From positions 42,397 to 106,396 of the forward strand of contig JAHFQZ010000007.1 of assembly GCA_023259055.1 (NCBI GenBank): a stretch of DNA of 64,000 nt. The letters are read 5' to 3'. The position numbers and the translations under genes were made by a program. Each line of letters begins with the position of its first letter. Within the stretch, counting starts at the first letter, position 1. The stretch comes from Nitrosomonadales bacterium. Lineage in GTDB: Bacteria > Pseudomonadota > Gammaproteobacteria > Burkholderiales > Gallionellaceae. Of the stretch, positions 7,040-18,831 are shown one piece after another. The notes below the pieces were generated by a model. It did no database searches and had not been told where the DNA came from. It saw only the letters and a program-made list of their open reading frames with translations.

Positions 7040-8410
7040 CTAGTGATTAACCGGCTTCCTGGTCAGCAGCGCGGCGGTTTGCTTCTTTGGTTTGTCCGGG
7101 GTTGAAGATGGCTGTTCCTCAGCTTTTGGGGCGGCCTGGGACGGTTCGTACGGCTTCATGAACCATTCATCTTTCGGTGCCGGTTTCTTTCCGTGATGCG
7201 GGGTTGATGGCCTTGCGGGGCGATGGCTCGGAGTTGTATGCGGGGCGGATGAAACTCTCGCCTTTTCGCGCGGAAATTCGCGTTTGAGTAATTTCTCGAT
7301 TTCCACGAGTCGCCGCTCTTCTTCGCCATCCACCAGCGATATGGCTTCGCCGCTGGCGCCTGCGCGGCCAGTGCGTCCGATGCGATGGACGTAATCCTCG
7401 GCGTTGGTCGGCAGTTCATAGTTGACCACCAGCGGCAACTGGTCGATATCCAGTCCGCGTGCGGCAACGTCGGTTGCCACCAGCGCGGTTATCTTGCCTT
7501 CCTTGAACGCGTCCAGCGCCTTGATGCGCTCAAGTTGGGTCTTGTCGCCGTGGATGGCATCGGCGGGTATGCCCTCACGATCCAGTTTGCGCGCCAACCG
7601 CGCTGCGGTCAGCTTGGTGCGGGTAAAGATCAGCGCCTGGCTGCCAATCCCGCGAGTGCGAAGCAGGTCGGCCAGCACGTCGAATTTGTTGTCCTGGTCC
7701 ACCATCAGAACGGATTGCTTGACGGTTTCTGCGGCCGTGTTGCGGCGTTCCGCTTCGACCGTGACGGGGTTGGCGAGAAAATCCTGCGCGAGCTTTTTGA
7801 TGTCGTCGGAGAACGTGGCCGAGAACAGCAGCGTCTGGCGCTGTTTGGGCAGCAGCATGAGGATGCGTTTGAGGTCAGGCATGAAGCCCATATCCAGCAT
7901 GCGATCCGCTTCGTCCAGAATCAGTATTTGCACCTGATTGAGTAACAGGTTGCGGCTTTCGACGTGATCCAGCAGGCGGCCTGGGGTTGCCACCAGAATT
8001 TCCACACCTTTCGCCAGCGCCGGTTTTTGCGTTCTGATGTCGACGCCGCCGAATACCACCGTGGAGCGCAGCTGAACATGCTTCGAGTAGGTTTCTACGC
8101 TTTTTTCGACCTGTATCGCCAGTTCCCGCGTCGGAGCCAGGATCAGCGCGCGAATCGGGTGTCGTGCCGGGGAGGCGCTGTTGCTGGCATGCGGCAGCAA
8201 GCGCTGCAACAATGGCAGCGTGAAGGCGGCCGTCTTGCCGGTGCCGGTCTGCGCCATCGCCATCAGGTCGCGTCCTGCCAGAATTTGCGGAATGGCCTGC
8301 GCCTGAATGGGAGTCGGCTCAGTGTAACCTTCTTCCTCAATGGCCCGCAGAATCTGCGCGTCGAGGTTGAGAGATGAGAACTGGACTTTATCTGCTGCTG
8401 TATCTGCCAT
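7040..8410 (-). CDS. rhlE: DEAD-box ATP-dependent RNA helicase, RhlE type
   Basis: RNA helicase of 456 aa from the ATG at 8410. Motifs in order: Q motif ([12 protein letters not shown]), Walker [23 protein letters not shown], then in the second RecA domain [10 protein letters not shown] and [10 protein letters not shown]. The basic, Pro/Lys-rich tail from about residue 375 is typical of RhlE. RhlE helicases act in rRNA maturation and RNA turnover. An extended -10 (TGGTATAAT) ends only 10 nt before the start and no Shine-Dalgarno sequence is visible, so the message could be leaderless or nearly so. Monocistronic. Confidence 0.9.
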   Translation of the reverse strand: MADTAADKVQFSSLNLDAQILRAIEEEGYTEPTPIQAQAIPQILAGRDLMAMAQTGTGKTAAFTLPLLQRLLPHASNSASPARHPIRALILAPTRELAIQVEKSVETYSKHVQLRSTVVFGGVDIRTQKPALAKGVEILVATPGRLLDHVESRNLLLNQVQILILDEADRMLDMGFMPDLKRILMLLPKQRQTLLFSATFSDDIKKLAQDFLANPVTVEAERRNTAAETVKQSVLMVDQDNKFDVLADLLRTRGIGSQALIFTRTKLTAARLARKLDREGIPADAIHGDKTQLERIKALDAFKEGKITALVATDVAARGLDIDQLPLVVNYELPTNAEDYVHRIGRTGRAGASGEAISLVDGEEERRLVEIEKLLKREFPREKARVSSAPHTTPSHRPARPSTPHHGKKPAPKDEWFMKPYEPSQAAPKAEEQPSSTPDKPKKQTAALLTRKPVNH

Positions 8411-8547
8411 AAATGGTCGCATTATACCAAATTGGCCCTGCACCTGACCGGTTTTCCACGCTTGGGGGAAAAGAAGATCCCGTGAGTGGGCAAGCAGCTT
8501 CTATACATCAATTGTGTTCGCTGCTTGCCTTGGCTTTACGGTATTGC

Positions 8548-9429
8548 TTAGCCCTTCAGAACCTTCTGCATTACGCGTCCCATCTCTGCCGGGTTGCGCG
8601 TGATGTGGATGCCGCATTCTTCCATTACCGCCAGCTTGTCATTCGCACCGCCCTGCCCGCCGGAGATGATCGCACCGGCATGTCCCATGCGCTTGCCTTC
8701 GGGCGCGGTAACGCCAGCGATGAAACCGACCACCGGTTTTTTCATGTTGCCCTTGATCCAGCGCGCGCATTCTTCCTCATCGCTGCCGCCGATCTCGCCG
8801 ACCATGATGACCGCGTCAGTATCCGGGTCGTCGTTGAACAGCTTCATCACATCGATATGCTTCGTCCCGTTGATCGGGTCGCCGCCGATGCCCACGCAGG
8901 AAGACTGGCCCATGCCGAGCGCGGAGAGTTGCCCGACCGCCTCGTAAGTCAGCGTGCCCGAGCGCGACACCACTCCGATGCGCCCCTTCTTGTGGATGTG
9001 TCCCGGCATGATGCCGATCTTGATTTCGTCCGGCGTAATCAACCCCGGGCAGTTCGGTCCGATCAGGATTGTGCGCTTGCCTTGCATCTTGTAGCGCGTT
9101 TTCAGCATGTCATGCACCGGGATTCCTTCGGTGATGCAGATCACCAGATCCAGATCGGCTTCGACCGCCTCGTCGATAGCGGCGGCAGCACCTGAAGGCG
9201 GCACGTAGATCACCGACACGGTCGCGCCGGTGGCTTTCTTGGCGTCCATCACCGAAGCGTAAACCGGCACGCCATCGAAATTTTCGCCTGCCTTCTTCGG
9301 ATTTACTCCGGCGACAAAACAATTTGCACCGTTCGCATAAGCGCGGCAATGGAAAGTGTGGAACTGGCCAACCTTGCCGGTCATACCTTGGGTAATGACT
9401 TTGGTGTTTTTATTAATGAGTATGGACAT
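8548..9429 (-). CDS. sucD: Succinyl-CoA synthetase, alpha subunit
   Basis: Alpha subunit of succinyl-CoA synthetase, 293 aa, which with SucC interconverts succinyl-CoA and succinate with nucleotide phosphorylation in the TCA cycle. The CoA-binding Rossmann part starts [14 protein letters not shown]; the phosphorylated histidine lies in [14 protein letters not shown] near the C-terminus. Length agrees with the family (about 290 aa). It follows sucC by 3 bp, the usual operon order. The sequence looks intact. Confidence 0.95.
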   Translation of the reverse strand: MSILINKNTKVITQGMTGKVGQFHTFHCRAYANGANCFVAGVNPKKAGENFDGVPVYASVMDAKKATGATVSVIYVPPSGAAAAIDEAVEADLDLVICITEGIPVHDMLKTRYKMQGKRTILIGPNCPGLITPDEIKIGIMPGHIHKKGRIGVVSRSGTLTYEAVGQLSALGMGQSSCVGIGGDPINGTKHIDVMKLFNDDPDTDAVIMVGEIGGSDEEECARWIKGNMKKPVVGFIAGVTAPEGKRMGHAGAIISGGQGGANDKLAVMEECGIHITRNPAEMGRVMQKVLKG

Positions 9430-9432
9430 TTT

Positions 9433-10599
<1,167 letters not shown>

Positions 10600-10834
10600 A
10601 ATTGATAATCGCCTTAACGAAGCGCTTGCCACAATTAGCTCGCAGCCGAATATTTTACCGAAATATTTGATTGTGCGCCCAGATTCAACACAAAGAGTTC
10701 AATGCGCCGGAAATTGATTGAGAAGAATGAAGGGCGCGAATACCGCCGTCTTGCATTATTATTGCACTGACAGCGATCTTGTTGAGCTTCAGTACAACAG
10801 CATAAAACCTTTAAACATTACCGCCGGGGTTGAT

Positions 10835-11386
10835 ATGGGCCAGATTTATAAGGAAATTTCGGATAAGCACAAACAATTCATTGCGGAGCAGAAAATATTC
10901 TTCGTTGGAACGGCCACATCTGACAGCAGGGTCAGTGTGTCTCCCAAGGGCATGGATACATTGCGTGTGTTGAATAATAACCGTGTGGTTTGGCTGAACC
11001 TGACTGGCAGCGGGAATGAGACTTCCGCCCATGTTCAGCAAAATCCCAGAATGACCATCATGTTCTGTTCATTCGAAGGTGCGCCGCTTATTCTCCGCCT
11101 GTATGGGCAAGCCAGGGTGTTTCATCATAATGATGCTGAGTGGGAGGCTCTGTATTCAATCTTTGCGCCGATCCCCGGAGCGCGTCAAATTTTCGACCTG
11201 AATATTGACCTGGTGCAGACCTCATGCGGTTTTGGAGTTCCCTATTACTCATACATCGGAGAGCGAGATTCGCTCAATGAATGGGCAATCAAAAAAGGTG
11301 ACGACGGTTTGAAGAAATACTGGGAAGATAAAAATCAGGCCAGTATCGACCAGATACCGACGAACATCGTCGCGAAAAATCTCTGA
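10835..11386 (+). CDS. Pyridoxamine 5'-phosphate oxidase-fold protein
   Basis: Protein of 183 aa in the PNPOx-like split-barrel flavin-binding superfamily. It starts MGQIYKEISDKHKQFIAEQK and has FFVGTATSDSRVSVSPKGMD, a pattern common in this family of FMN- or F420-type binding proteins that are not true PdxH. True PdxH residues are not evident, so the substrate is unknown. ATG at 10835 was chosen because the family starts there and GGGG lies upstream; the open frame to 10718 is probably untranslated. It sits alone between sucC and the convergent ppdK. Confidence 0.75.
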   Translation: MGQIYKEISDKHKQFIAEQKIFFVGTATSDSRVSVSPKGMDTLRVLNNNRVVWLNLTGSGNETSAHVQQNPRMTIMFCSFEGAPLILRLYGQARVFHHNDAEWEALYSIFAPIPGARQIFDLNIDLVQTSCGFGVPYYSYIGERDSLNEWAIKKGDDGLKKYWEDKNQASIDQIPTNIVAKNL

Positions 11387-11394
11387 GTGTTTAG

Positions 11395-11422
11395 TGTGGG
11401 AGCGGCTAAAGCCTCTCCCACA
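11395..11422. repeat. REP-like hairpin, possible shared terminator
   Basis: TGTGGGAG...CTCCCACA with an inner GGCT/AGCC stem forms a strong hairpin between two convergent genes, the PNPOx-like gene ending at 11386 and ppdK ending at 11447. The hairpin is of a type dispersed in many proteobacteria. It lacks a T-run on either side, so any termination role is weak inference. Confidence 0.6.
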
Positions 11423-11446
11423 ATCCAGCGTCATGCCGCAAGGCAG

Positions 11447-14242
11447 TTAACTCGGTTCCTGATATTTAGCTTCCTGCAACTTGGCTTGTGCCGCTGCCAG
11501 GCGTGCGATAGGAACTCGCGGGCCGGAGCAGGAAACGTAGTTGAGCCCGATGTGATGGCAAAAATGGATGGAGGCAGGATGCCCGCCATGCTCGCCACAG
11601 ATACCGATTTTTAATTCCGGATTGGTCGCGCGCCCCTTTGCCACCGCCATCTTCATCAACTGCCCCACGCCCTTGATATCCAGCACTTCGAATGGGTTGT
11701 CTTCAAGAATACCGGTCTCGGTGTACGTTGGAAGGAATTTGTTTTCCGCATCTTCGCGGCTGAAGGAGAACGTGGCCTGTGTCAAATCATTCGTTCCGAA
11801 AGAGAAAAATTCGGCGGTTTCCGCCATGCGCCCTGCGCGCACGCAGGCACGCACCACTTCCAGCATGGAACCAAATTTGAATTTAACGTTGATACCGTGG
11901 GTTGCGTTCACTTCCTGGTGGATGCGCTGAACATAGCTGTGAATGCGCTTGAGTTCTTCTACTGTAGCAACTTGCGGCACCATGATCTCGGGGTATATTT
12001 CCACCCCATCCTTGGCGCAAAGCGCGGCTGCTTCGAGAATCGCCCGTATCTGCATCGAGTAGATTTCCGGGTATGAAATGCCCAGACGAACACCGCGATG
12101 GCCCAGCATCGGGTTGACTTCAGCAAGGGCTCTGACCTTTTTCAGGATCACTTCCTTCTTGCCAATCACGTCTTCCTCCATGTGAGTTTCCTTGAAGTCG
12201 CTCAGTCCGCCCATGAGCTTTATCAGGCCATCGGCATATTGCTGGTAAAGCTTGGGGTTGAGCAACTTGAGAGTTTCTGGCAAATCTTCCAACCCGTTGA
12301 TGGTATCGCGCAGTTGATGCAGGTGGGCGATTTCCAATTCAAGTTGCGCTGCAGTAGGCAGGAATTCGTGCATCGGCGGATCAAGCAGACGCACCGTAAC
12401 TGGCAGTCCCTTCATCGCCTTGAAGATACCCTTGAAGTCGGCACGCTGGATCGGCAACAGACGGTCCAGCGCAGACTGGCGGGCTTCCTGCGTTTCGGCC
12501 AGGATCATTTCCTGCACGATGGGCAAGCGGTCTGTGCTGTTGAACATGCGCTCGGTACGGCACAGTCCGATACCCATCGCGCCAAATTCGCGCGCGCGCT
12601 GGGCATCGATGGGTGTGTCGGCATTCGCCATCACCTTGAGCCTGGACACCTCATCCGCCCACGCCAATAGAGTCCCCATTTCCTCGGAAAACTCTGCCTC
12701 CACTGTCGGTACTTCACCTGCATAAACATGGCCAGTGCCGCCGTCTATGGTGATGACATCGCCTTCATGCAAGGTGGTATCGCCAATCTGCGCGCTGCGC
12801 AACACATCGTTGATGACGATCTGCTCGCAACCCGAAACGCAGGGCTTGCCCATGCCGCGCGCTACCACGGCGGCATGGGATGTCTTGCCACCGCGACTGG
12901 TAAGTATGCCCTGCGCCTGGAAGAAGCCGTGTATATCCTCGGGCTTGGTTTCCTCGCGAACCAGAATGATTTTCTCGCCGGCGCGGCCGCGCGCTTCGGC
13001 AGTATCGGCATCGAACACGATTTTGCCCGAGGCCGCTCCAGGCGAAGCAGGCAGACCCTGAGCCAATGACTTGCCATGAAAGTTCGGCGCCAACTGCGGT
13101 ACCAATAGTTGTTCCAGAATCGCCGGCTCAATGCGCAGCAATGCGCGTTCCTTGGAAATCAGCCCCTCATGAAACATTTCCACTGAAGTACGCACCATGC
13201 CGCGCGCATTCATTTTACCGTTGCGCGTTTGCAGGCAATACAGGACACCCTTCTCGATGGTGAACTCGAAATCCTGCACTTCATGGTAATGCGACTCAAG
13301 CCGGTTATGCAGTGTTATCAATTGACGGTAAATCTCCGGCATTTCCTGTTCCATTTCTGCAATGGCCTTGGGTGTGCGGATGCCCGCCACAACGTCTTCA
13401 CCCTGCGCATTGACCAGATATTCGCCGTAGATCAGGTTCTCGCCGGTGCCGGGGTTGCGCGTGAAGCCCACGCCGGTGCCGGAATCGTTGCCCATATTGC
13501 CAAACACCATCGTGCAGATATTCACCGCCGTGCCATTGGCTTGATCCTTGGTAATCTTGAATTGCTTGCGGTAATCCACCGCGCGCTTGCCCATCCATGA
13601 GCCAAACACCGCACCGACCGAAATTTCCAGCTGTTCGTAGGGGTCTTGCGGGAACGGCTTGCCGGTGTGGCGCTGAACGATGGCCAGAAATTCGCCCGCC
13701 AGCTCCTTGAGGTGTTCGACGTTTAAATCCAGATCCAGAGGTGCACCATATTTACGTTTGATCGCAGCCATCTTCTCGTCAAAATGTTCGTCGCTGATGT
13801 TGAGCGCGATTTTGCCGAATAGCTGGATAAAGCGGCGATAAGTATCATAGGCAAAGCGTTCGTTGCCGGTTTGCTTGATCAGGCCCTTGAGCGAAGATTC
13901 GTTGAGGCCGAGATTGAGAATGGTGTCCATCATTCCCGGCATCGACATGGACGAACCGGAACGCACCGAGACGAGCAAGGGGTTCGTGCCGCTGCCAAAA
14001 CCTTTGCCGGTTTTCTTTTCCAGAGCCAGCATGTGAGTCTTGATTGTTGCCATCAAACCATCCGGTAATTTGTTTTTTTCCAGATAGGCATTGCACGCGT
14101 CGGTGGTGATGGTAAAACCGGGAGGGACATTCAAGCCAATCTGCGTCATCTCGCACAGATTCGCGCCCTTGCCCCCCAGCAACATCTTGTTTTTTCCATC
14201 ACCCTTTTCAAACTCGTACACATATTGTTTGCTGTCAGTCAT
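11447..14242 (-). CDS. ppdK: Pyruvate, phosphate dikinase
   Basis: Enzyme of 931 aa interconverting pyruvate, ATP and phosphate with PEP, AMP and PPi. N-terminal ATP-grasp domain with LLGGKGANLCEM (21-32) and SVRSGSSMSMPGMMDT; swivelling central domain with the phosphorylated His456 in GGKTSHAAVVARGMG; C-terminal TIM barrel with GLCRTERMF and FSFGTNDLTQ. Length is as expected (about 880-930). ATG at 14242 has GGAAGAG 5 nt upstream. It stands divergent to mdh across about 350 bp. With pyruvate carboxylase nearby it can supply PEP or pyruvate to the C4 acid genes; direction in vivo is not shown by sequence. Confidence 0.95.
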   Translation of the reverse strand: MTDSKQYVYEFEKGDGKNKMLLGGKGANLCEMTQIGLNVPPGFTITTDACNAYLEKNKLPDGLMATIKTHMLALEKKTGKGFGSGTNPLLVSVRSGSSMSMPGMMDTILNLGLNESSLKGLIKQTGNERFAYDTYRRFIQLFGKIALNISDEHFDEKMAAIKRKYGAPLDLDLNVEHLKELAGEFLAIVQRHTGKPFPQDPYEQLEISVGAVFGSWMGKRAVDYRKQFKITKDQANGTAVNICTMVFGNMGNDSGTGVGFTRNPGTGENLIYGEYLVNAQGEDVVAGIRTPKAIAEMEQEMPEIYRQLITLHNRLESHYHEVQDFEFTIEKGVLYCLQTRNGKMNARGMVRTSVEMFHEGLISKERALLRIEPAILEQLLVPQLAPNFHGKSLAQGLPASPGAASGKIVFDADTAEARGRAGEKIILVREETKPEDIHGFFQAQGILTSRGGKTSHAAVVARGMGKPCVSGCEQIVINDVLRSAQIGDTTLHEGDVITIDGGTGHVYAGEVPTVEAEFSEEMGTLLAWADEVSRLKVMANADTPIDAQRAREFGAMGIGLCRTERMFNSTDRLPIVQEMILAETQEARQSALDRLLPIQRADFKGIFKAMKGLPVTVRLLDPPMHEFLPTAAQLELEIAHLHQLRDTINGLEDLPETLKLLNPKLYQQYADGLIKLMGGLSDFKETHMEEDVIGKKEVILKKVRALAEVNPMLGHRGVRLGISYPEIYSMQIRAILEAAALCAKDGVEIYPEIMVPQVATVEELKRIHSYVQRIHQEVNATHGINVKFKFGSMLEVVRACVRAGRMAETAEFFSFGTNDLTQATFSFSREDAENKFLPTYTETGILEDNPFEVLDIKGVGQLMKMAVAKGRATNPELKIGICGEHGGHPASIHFCHHIGLNYVSCSGPRVPIARLAAAQAKLQEAKYQEPS

Positions 14243-14590
14243 AGCATCTCTTCCCACATGGTTTGCCTAAAAAACAAAGAACGCCGCCTGAACTATTTTC
14301 TTGTCGGAAATATTAGCGCAGGGAACGCTCTTCAACTCGCTGCCTGAAAAATCTTTTGTATTGCGATTAATTTATCCGTAGTCGCCACATCCGGCTTATT
14401 CTACGCGACCTGTTAGTCCCGCTTCAAGCTCCATTTATTACTCCATACCAGAAAGATGCCTGACAGAATATGCCTGATTGAAAATTCCAGATATTTACAC
14501 CCTGCAACATTACCGACTATCATTCGAGGTTCTTTCGCGGTGCTATCGTGATCGCATCGAACATTAAAACCATTATATTTAGATATCTTC
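14243..14590. other. Divergent ppdK/mdh intergenic region, no gene seen
   Basis: A 348-bp spacer between the divergent starts of ppdK and mdh that must hold both promoters. I see no convincing -35/-10 pair, riboswitch or strong inverted repeat. Short frames here lack ribosome sites and protein-like composition. Confidence 0.5.
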
Positions 14591-15580
14591 ATGACCAAAG
14601 CACCCATTCGTGTCGCCGTGACCGGCGCCGCCGGACAGATCGGTTACGCCCTGCTGTTTCGAATCGCCAGCGGCGAGATGCTCGGCCGCGATCAGCCCGT
14701 CATCCTGCAACTGCTCGAACTGCCCTCTGACAAAGCGCAGCAAGCCCTGAAAGCCGTAATGATGGAGCTGGAGGACTGCGCCTTCCCGCTGCTTGCCGGC
14801 ATGATCGGCACCGGTGATCCCAGAATCGCCTTTGCGGATGTCCGGCAGGCCCTGCTGGTAGGCGCCAGACCGCGCGGTCCCGGCATGGAACGCAAGGAGC
14901 TGCTGCTGGAAAACGCCAGGATATTCACCGAGCAGGGCAAGGCCCTCGACGAAGTCGCCGCACGCGACGTCAAAGTGATCGTGGTCGGCAACCCGGCCAA
15001 CACCAACGCGCTCATCGCGATGAATTCGGCCAGGAGCCTGCCCAGGACCAGCTTTACCTCGATGATGCGGCTGGATCACAACCGCGCCGTCTCCAAGCTG
15101 GCACGCCACACCGGCAAACCGGTCACCAGCATCGAGAACATGGTGGTGTGGGGCAACCATTCCCCGACGATGTACCCGGACATCCGCTTTGCCACCGTTG
15201 ACGGCGAACCCACCATGAATCTGGCGAACGACCCAACCTGGAACCGTGACGAATACATCCGCGAGATCGGCGGTCGCGGCGCCACCATTATCGGGATACG
15301 CGGCCTGTCCTCCGCCGCTTCCGCCGCAAACGCGGCCATCGACCACATGCGCGACTGGAATCTGGGTTCCAACGGCCGCTGGGTCACCATGGGTGTTGTC
15401 TCCGACGGCTCATACGGCATCCCGGAGGGCATGATCTACGGCTTTCCCTGCACGACCGCCAACGGACGGTGGGAGATCGTCAAGGGTCTGGAAATCGATG
15501 ACTTCTCGCGCGGCAGGATGGACTTCACGCTGAAGGAGCTTCAGGAAGAACGCGAATACATCAGGCATCTACTCGGCTGA
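14591..15580 (+). CDS. mdh: Malate dehydrogenase
   Basis: NAD-dependent malate dehydrogenase of 329 aa, the long form common in betaproteobacteria. NAD-binding loop [19 protein letters not shown] (residues 9-27); substrate arginines in [11 protein letters not shown]; catalytic histidine in [13 protein letters not shown]. It converts malate and oxaloacetate in the cytoplasm. No strong Shine-Dalgarno precedes the ATG, but the N-terminus fits the family. It is the first gene of a same-strand series with the class I fumarase (66 bp downstream) and the pyruvate carboxylase genes. Confidence 0.95.
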   Translation: MTKAPIRVAVTGAAGQIGYALLFRIASGEMLGRDQPVILQLLELPSDKAQQALKAVMMELEDCAFPLLAGMIGTGDPRIAFADVRQALLVGARPRGPGMERKELLLENARIFTEQGKALDEVAARDVKVIVVGNPANTNALIAMNSARSLPRTSFTSMMRLDHNRAVSKLARHTGKPVTSIENMVVWGNHSPTMYPDIRFATVDGEPTMNLANDPTWNRDEYIREIGGRGATIIGIRGLSSAASAANAAIDHMRDWNLGSNGRWVTMGVVSDGSYGIPEGMIYGFPCTTANGRWEIVKGLEIDDFSRGRMDFTLKELQEEREYIRHLLG

Positions 15581-15645
15581 TCTCATTTAGTACGGATACA
15601 GCCTTGAATAAATAATTACAATCACACATCTCTTCAGGAAATTTC

Positions 15646-17172
15646 ATGACTACCATTCGTCAGCAGGATTTTATCGACAGCATCGCCGATGCGTTGCAGT
15701 TCATTTCCTATTACCACCCCGCAGATTACATCCAGGCGCTGGGGGCTGCGTACGAGGCCGAGCAGTCGCCTGCCGCGAAGGATGCGATGGCGCAGATACT
15801 GACCAATTCGCGCATGTGCGCACAGGGGCATCGCCCCATCTGCCAGGACACCGGCATCGTTGTGGCGTTTGTGCGGGTGGGGATGGAGGCGCGCTGGGAC
15901 GCGACGATGACGGTAGCCGAGATGGTGAACGCCGGCGTAAGCAAGGCTTATCTCGCCCCGGATAACATGTTGCGCGCTTCCGTCGTGTCCGACCCTGCGG
16001 GCGCGCGCAAGAACACCGGTGACAACACACCGGCAGTAGTGCATGTCGAACTGGTGCCGGGCGACAAGGTGGATGTGCGCATCGCGGCCAAGGGCGGCGG
16101 TTCGGAAAACAAGACCAGTTTCAAGATGCTCAATCCTGGCGATGACATCGTGGAATGGGTGTTGCAGCGCGTGCCGGAGATGGGCGCGGGCTGGTGTCCG
16201 CCGGGGATGCTGGGCATCGGCATCGGCGGCACGGCAGAGAAGGCGATGCTGCTGGCGAAAGAAGCGCTGATGGAGCCGATCGACATGCACGAATTGAAGG
16301 CGCGCGGCCCGAAAAACAAACTGGAGGAGCTGCGCATCGAGATTCACGACAAGGTGAATGCGCTGGGTATTGGCGCGCAGGGCTTGGGAGGGCTGGCAAC
16401 GGTGCTGGATATAAAAATACTGGATTATCCGACCCATGCGGCTTCCAAGCCGATAGCGATGATTCCCAATTGCGCGGCGACACGGCATATCCATTTCGAA
16501 CTCGACGGCAGCGGAGTGGCGCAATTCACGCCGCCAAAACTCGAGGATTACCCCGACGTACACTGGAAGCCGTCGGCGGATGCGCGCCGGGTGAACCTCG
16601 ACGGCATCACGCGCGCGGACATCGCCAAGTGGCAGCCGGGCGAGACGCTATTGCTGTCCGGCAAGCTGCTCACCGGACGCGACGCGGCGCACAAGCGTAT
16701 CACCGACATGCTGGCGCGCGGCGAGAAACTGCCGCCCGGCGTGGATTTCACTAACCGGTTCATCTATTACGTCGGGCCGGTTGACCCGGTGCGCGATGAA
16801 GTGGTTGGGCCGGCAGGGCCGACAACCGCGACGCGCATGGACAAGTTCACCGAAACGATGCTGGCACAGACAGGACTGATCGGGATGGTAGGCAAGGCGG
16901 AGCGCGGCAAGTCCGCGATCGAGTCCATCAAACGCCACGGCGCGGTATACCTGATCGCGGTTGGCGGCGCGGCCTATCTTGTGTCGCAGGCCATCAAGGC
17001 TGCGCGCGTGGTTGCCTTTGCCGACCTGGGCATGGAAGCAATTTACGAATTTGAAGTGGAAGATATGCCGGTCACCGTAGCGGTCGACACGAAGGGCAGT
17101 TCGGTGCACGAAATCGGGCCGACGAAATGGCGCAACAGGATCGGCATGATTCCGGTGAAGATTAAAGATTAA
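15646..17172 (+). CDS. Fumarate hydratase, class I (iron-sulfur)
   Basis: Fumarase of 508 aa, oxygen-sensitive class I type. Three cysteines in the right contexts to hold a [4Fe-4S] cluster: HRPICQDTG (Cys66), GAGWCPPGM and IPNCAATRHIHF; the C-terminal beta domain includes YVGPVDPV, GGAAYLVSQAIK and GSSVHEIGP. It interconverts fumarate and malate. A ribosome site AGGAAA precedes the ATG. Downstream of mdh on the same strand, it can form the malate-fumarate step of the C4 arm. Class II fumC is not in the window. E. coli symbols fumA/fumB do not map one-to-one, so no symbol is given. Confidence 0.93.
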   Translation: MTTIRQQDFIDSIADALQFISYYHPADYIQALGAAYEAEQSPAAKDAMAQILTNSRMCAQGHRPICQDTGIVVAFVRVGMEARWDATMTVAEMVNAGVSKAYLAPDNMLRASVVSDPAGARKNTGDNTPAVVHVELVPGDKVDVRIAAKGGGSENKTSFKMLNPGDDIVEWVLQRVPEMGAGWCPPGMLGIGIGGTAEKAMLLAKEALMEPIDMHELKARGPKNKLEELRIEIHDKVNALGIGAQGLGGLATVLDIKILDYPTHAASKPIAMIPNCAATRHIHFELDGSGVAQFTPPKLEDYPDVHWKPSADARRVNLDGITRADIAKWQPGETLLLSGKLLTGRDAAHKRITDMLARGEKLPPGVDFTNRFIYYVGPVDPVRDEVVGPAGPTTATRMDKFTETMLAQTGLIGMVGKAERGKSAIESIKRHGAVYLIAVGGAAYLVSQAIKAARVVAFADLGMEAIYEFEVEDMPVTVAVDTKGSSVHEIGPTKWRNRIGMIPVKIKD

Positions 17173-17268
17173 AGATTTAATCTGAAAATTTAGGAGTGGT
17201 TCAAGAGCCGTAGCAGGCACCGCCAGGACTAGGCAGTGCACAGTCAAGGTTTTTCAGTCGCTTAACCA

Positions 17269-17298
17269 TTGAGCTCAGTGGGACGATGCCGCTATAAT
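17269..17298 (+). promoter_or_regulatory. Promoter for the pyruvate carboxylase operon
   Basis: TTGAGC (17269-17274) and TATAAT (17293-17298) with an 18-bp spacer, about 90 bp before the biotin carboxylase start and 97 bp after the fumarase stop. This suggests the carboxylase pair is transcribed separately from mdh-fumarase. Confidence 0.6.
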
Positions 17299-17386
17299 GA
17301 CGCAAACGAAACTCAAGCAACGACTCGCAGAAACATACACCCAACAGTCATTCAGCCGGGCATCCAGCCGTTTTCAGGGATAATTT

Positions 17387-18805
17387 GTGATTAGAAAAAT
17401 ACTCGTTGCCAACCGCGGAGAAATTGCCGTCCGCATTGTGCGTGCCTGCTCCGAGATGGGCATCAAATCGGTTGCCATTTACACCGATGCAGACCGCCAT
17501 GCGCTGCACGTAAAAAAAGCGGATGAGGCTTACCATCTCGGCTCAGAACCGGTCACCGGTTATCTTAACGCGCATAACATCGTCAACATAGCGGCAACCT
17601 CGGGGTGTGATGCGCTGCATCCGGGTTATGGCTTCCTTGCGGAGAATCCTGAGCTGGCGGAAATCTGCGCGCGCCGCGATATCAAATTCATCGGCCCGAA
17701 CGCGGACGTCATCCGTCAGATGGGCGACAAAGTCCAGGCACGCAACGCCATGATAGCTGCCGGCATTCCATGCATACCGGGCAGCGATGGCAACCTCGCC
17801 GATGTTGAAGAGGCACTCGTGCTGGCAAACAGAGTCGGCTACCCCGTCATGCTCAAGGCCACCAATGGCGGCGGCGGACGCGGTATTCGCCGTTGCGACA
17901 ACGATAAAGACATCCTCAGCAACTACGATCGGGTGATTTCGGAAGCCAGCAAGGCATTCGGCCAGCCGGAAGTGTTTCTGGAAAAATGCGTGGTCAACCC
18001 GAAACATATCGAAGTACAGGTGTTAGGCGACAGCCATGGCAACGTGATCCATCTGTTCGAGCGCGACTGTTCCATCCAGCGCCGTAACCAGAAGCTGATC
18101 GAGATTGCACCGTCGCCCCAGATTACCCAGGCGCAGCGCGAATACATCGGCAGCTTGGGCGTCAAAGCCGCCCAGGCCGTGGGCTATGAAAACGCGGGAA
18201 CCGTCGAATTCCTGCTCGACCAGGACAACAATTTCTTTTTCATGGAAATGAACACCCGCATCCAGGTTGAACATACCGTGACAGAAACCATTACCGGCAT
18301 CGATATCGTGCAAGAGCAGATTCGTATCGCCAATGGCCATGAGCTGCAATACAAGCAGGAAGACGTCGGGTTTCGCGGCTACGCCATGGAGTTTCGCATC
18401 AATGCAGAAGACCCAAAGAATGGCTTCTTGCCGAGTTTCGGCAAGATCACCCGTTACTATGCGCCGGGCGGTCCCGGTGTGCGTATCGATGCTGCCATGT
18501 ACAGCGGCTATGAGATCCCGCCGTATTTTGATTCCATGTGCGCCAAGCTTACCGTTTGGGCGCTCACATGGGAGGGTGTTATTGAGCGCGGCCGCCGGGC
18601 GCTTGACGACATGGTGATCTACGGCGTCAAGACAACCATGCCGTATTATCAGGAAATATTGAAGCACCCCGATTTCAGGAATGCGGACTTCAATACCGGG
18701 TTTGTGGAGTCACATCCGGGGTTGATCGATTACACCACAAAAATTCCGCCGGAACTGAGGGCAGCAGTCATTTCAGCTGTCGTAGCCGCCCACGAAGGCA
18801 TTTAA
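17387..18805 (+). CDS. pycA: Pyruvate carboxylase subunit A (biotin carboxylase)
   Basis: Biotin carboxylase of 472 aa starting with GTG: IRKILVANRGEIAVRIVRAC, ATP-grasp loop KATNGGGGRGIRR, and FFMEMNTRIQVEHTVTE carrying the metal and biotin-site residues. It carboxylates protein-bound biotin using ATP and bicarbonate. The same fold serves acetyl-CoA carboxylase (AccC), but the immediate downstream partner is an oxaloacetate-forming carboxyltransferase with its own biotin domain, so this is read as the two-subunit (alpha4beta4-type) pyruvate carboxylase. The assignment to pyruvate rests on that context. Confidence 0.85.
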   Translation: MIRKILVANRGEIAVRIVRACSEMGIKSVAIYTDADRHALHVKKADEAYHLGSEPVTGYLNAHNIVNIAATSGCDALHPGYGFLAENPELAEICARRDIKFIGPNADVIRQMGDKVQARNAMIAAGIPCIPGSDGNLADVEEALVLANRVGYPVMLKATNGGGGRGIRRCDNDKDILSNYDRVISEASKAFGQPEVFLEKCVVNPKHIEVQVLGDSHGNVIHLFERDCSIQRRNQKLIEIAPSPQITQAQREYIGSLGVKAAQAVGYENAGTVEFLLDQDNNFFFMEMNTRIQVEHTVTETITGIDIVQEQIRIANGHELQYKQEDVGFRGYAMEFRINAEDPKNGFLPSFGKITRYYAPGGPGVRIDAAMYSGYEIPPYFDSMCAKLTVWALTWEGVIERGRRALDDMVIYGVKTTMPYYQEILKHPDFRNADFNTGFVESHPGLIDYTTKIPPELRAAVISAVVAAHEGI

Positions 18806-18831
18806 TTTCAACCTATAGTCAAGTTAATAAC

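Noticed and set aside
14413..14607. 64-aa minus-strand frame between ppdK and mdh
   Set aside because: It overlaps the mdh start, has no ribosome site and shows no family features.
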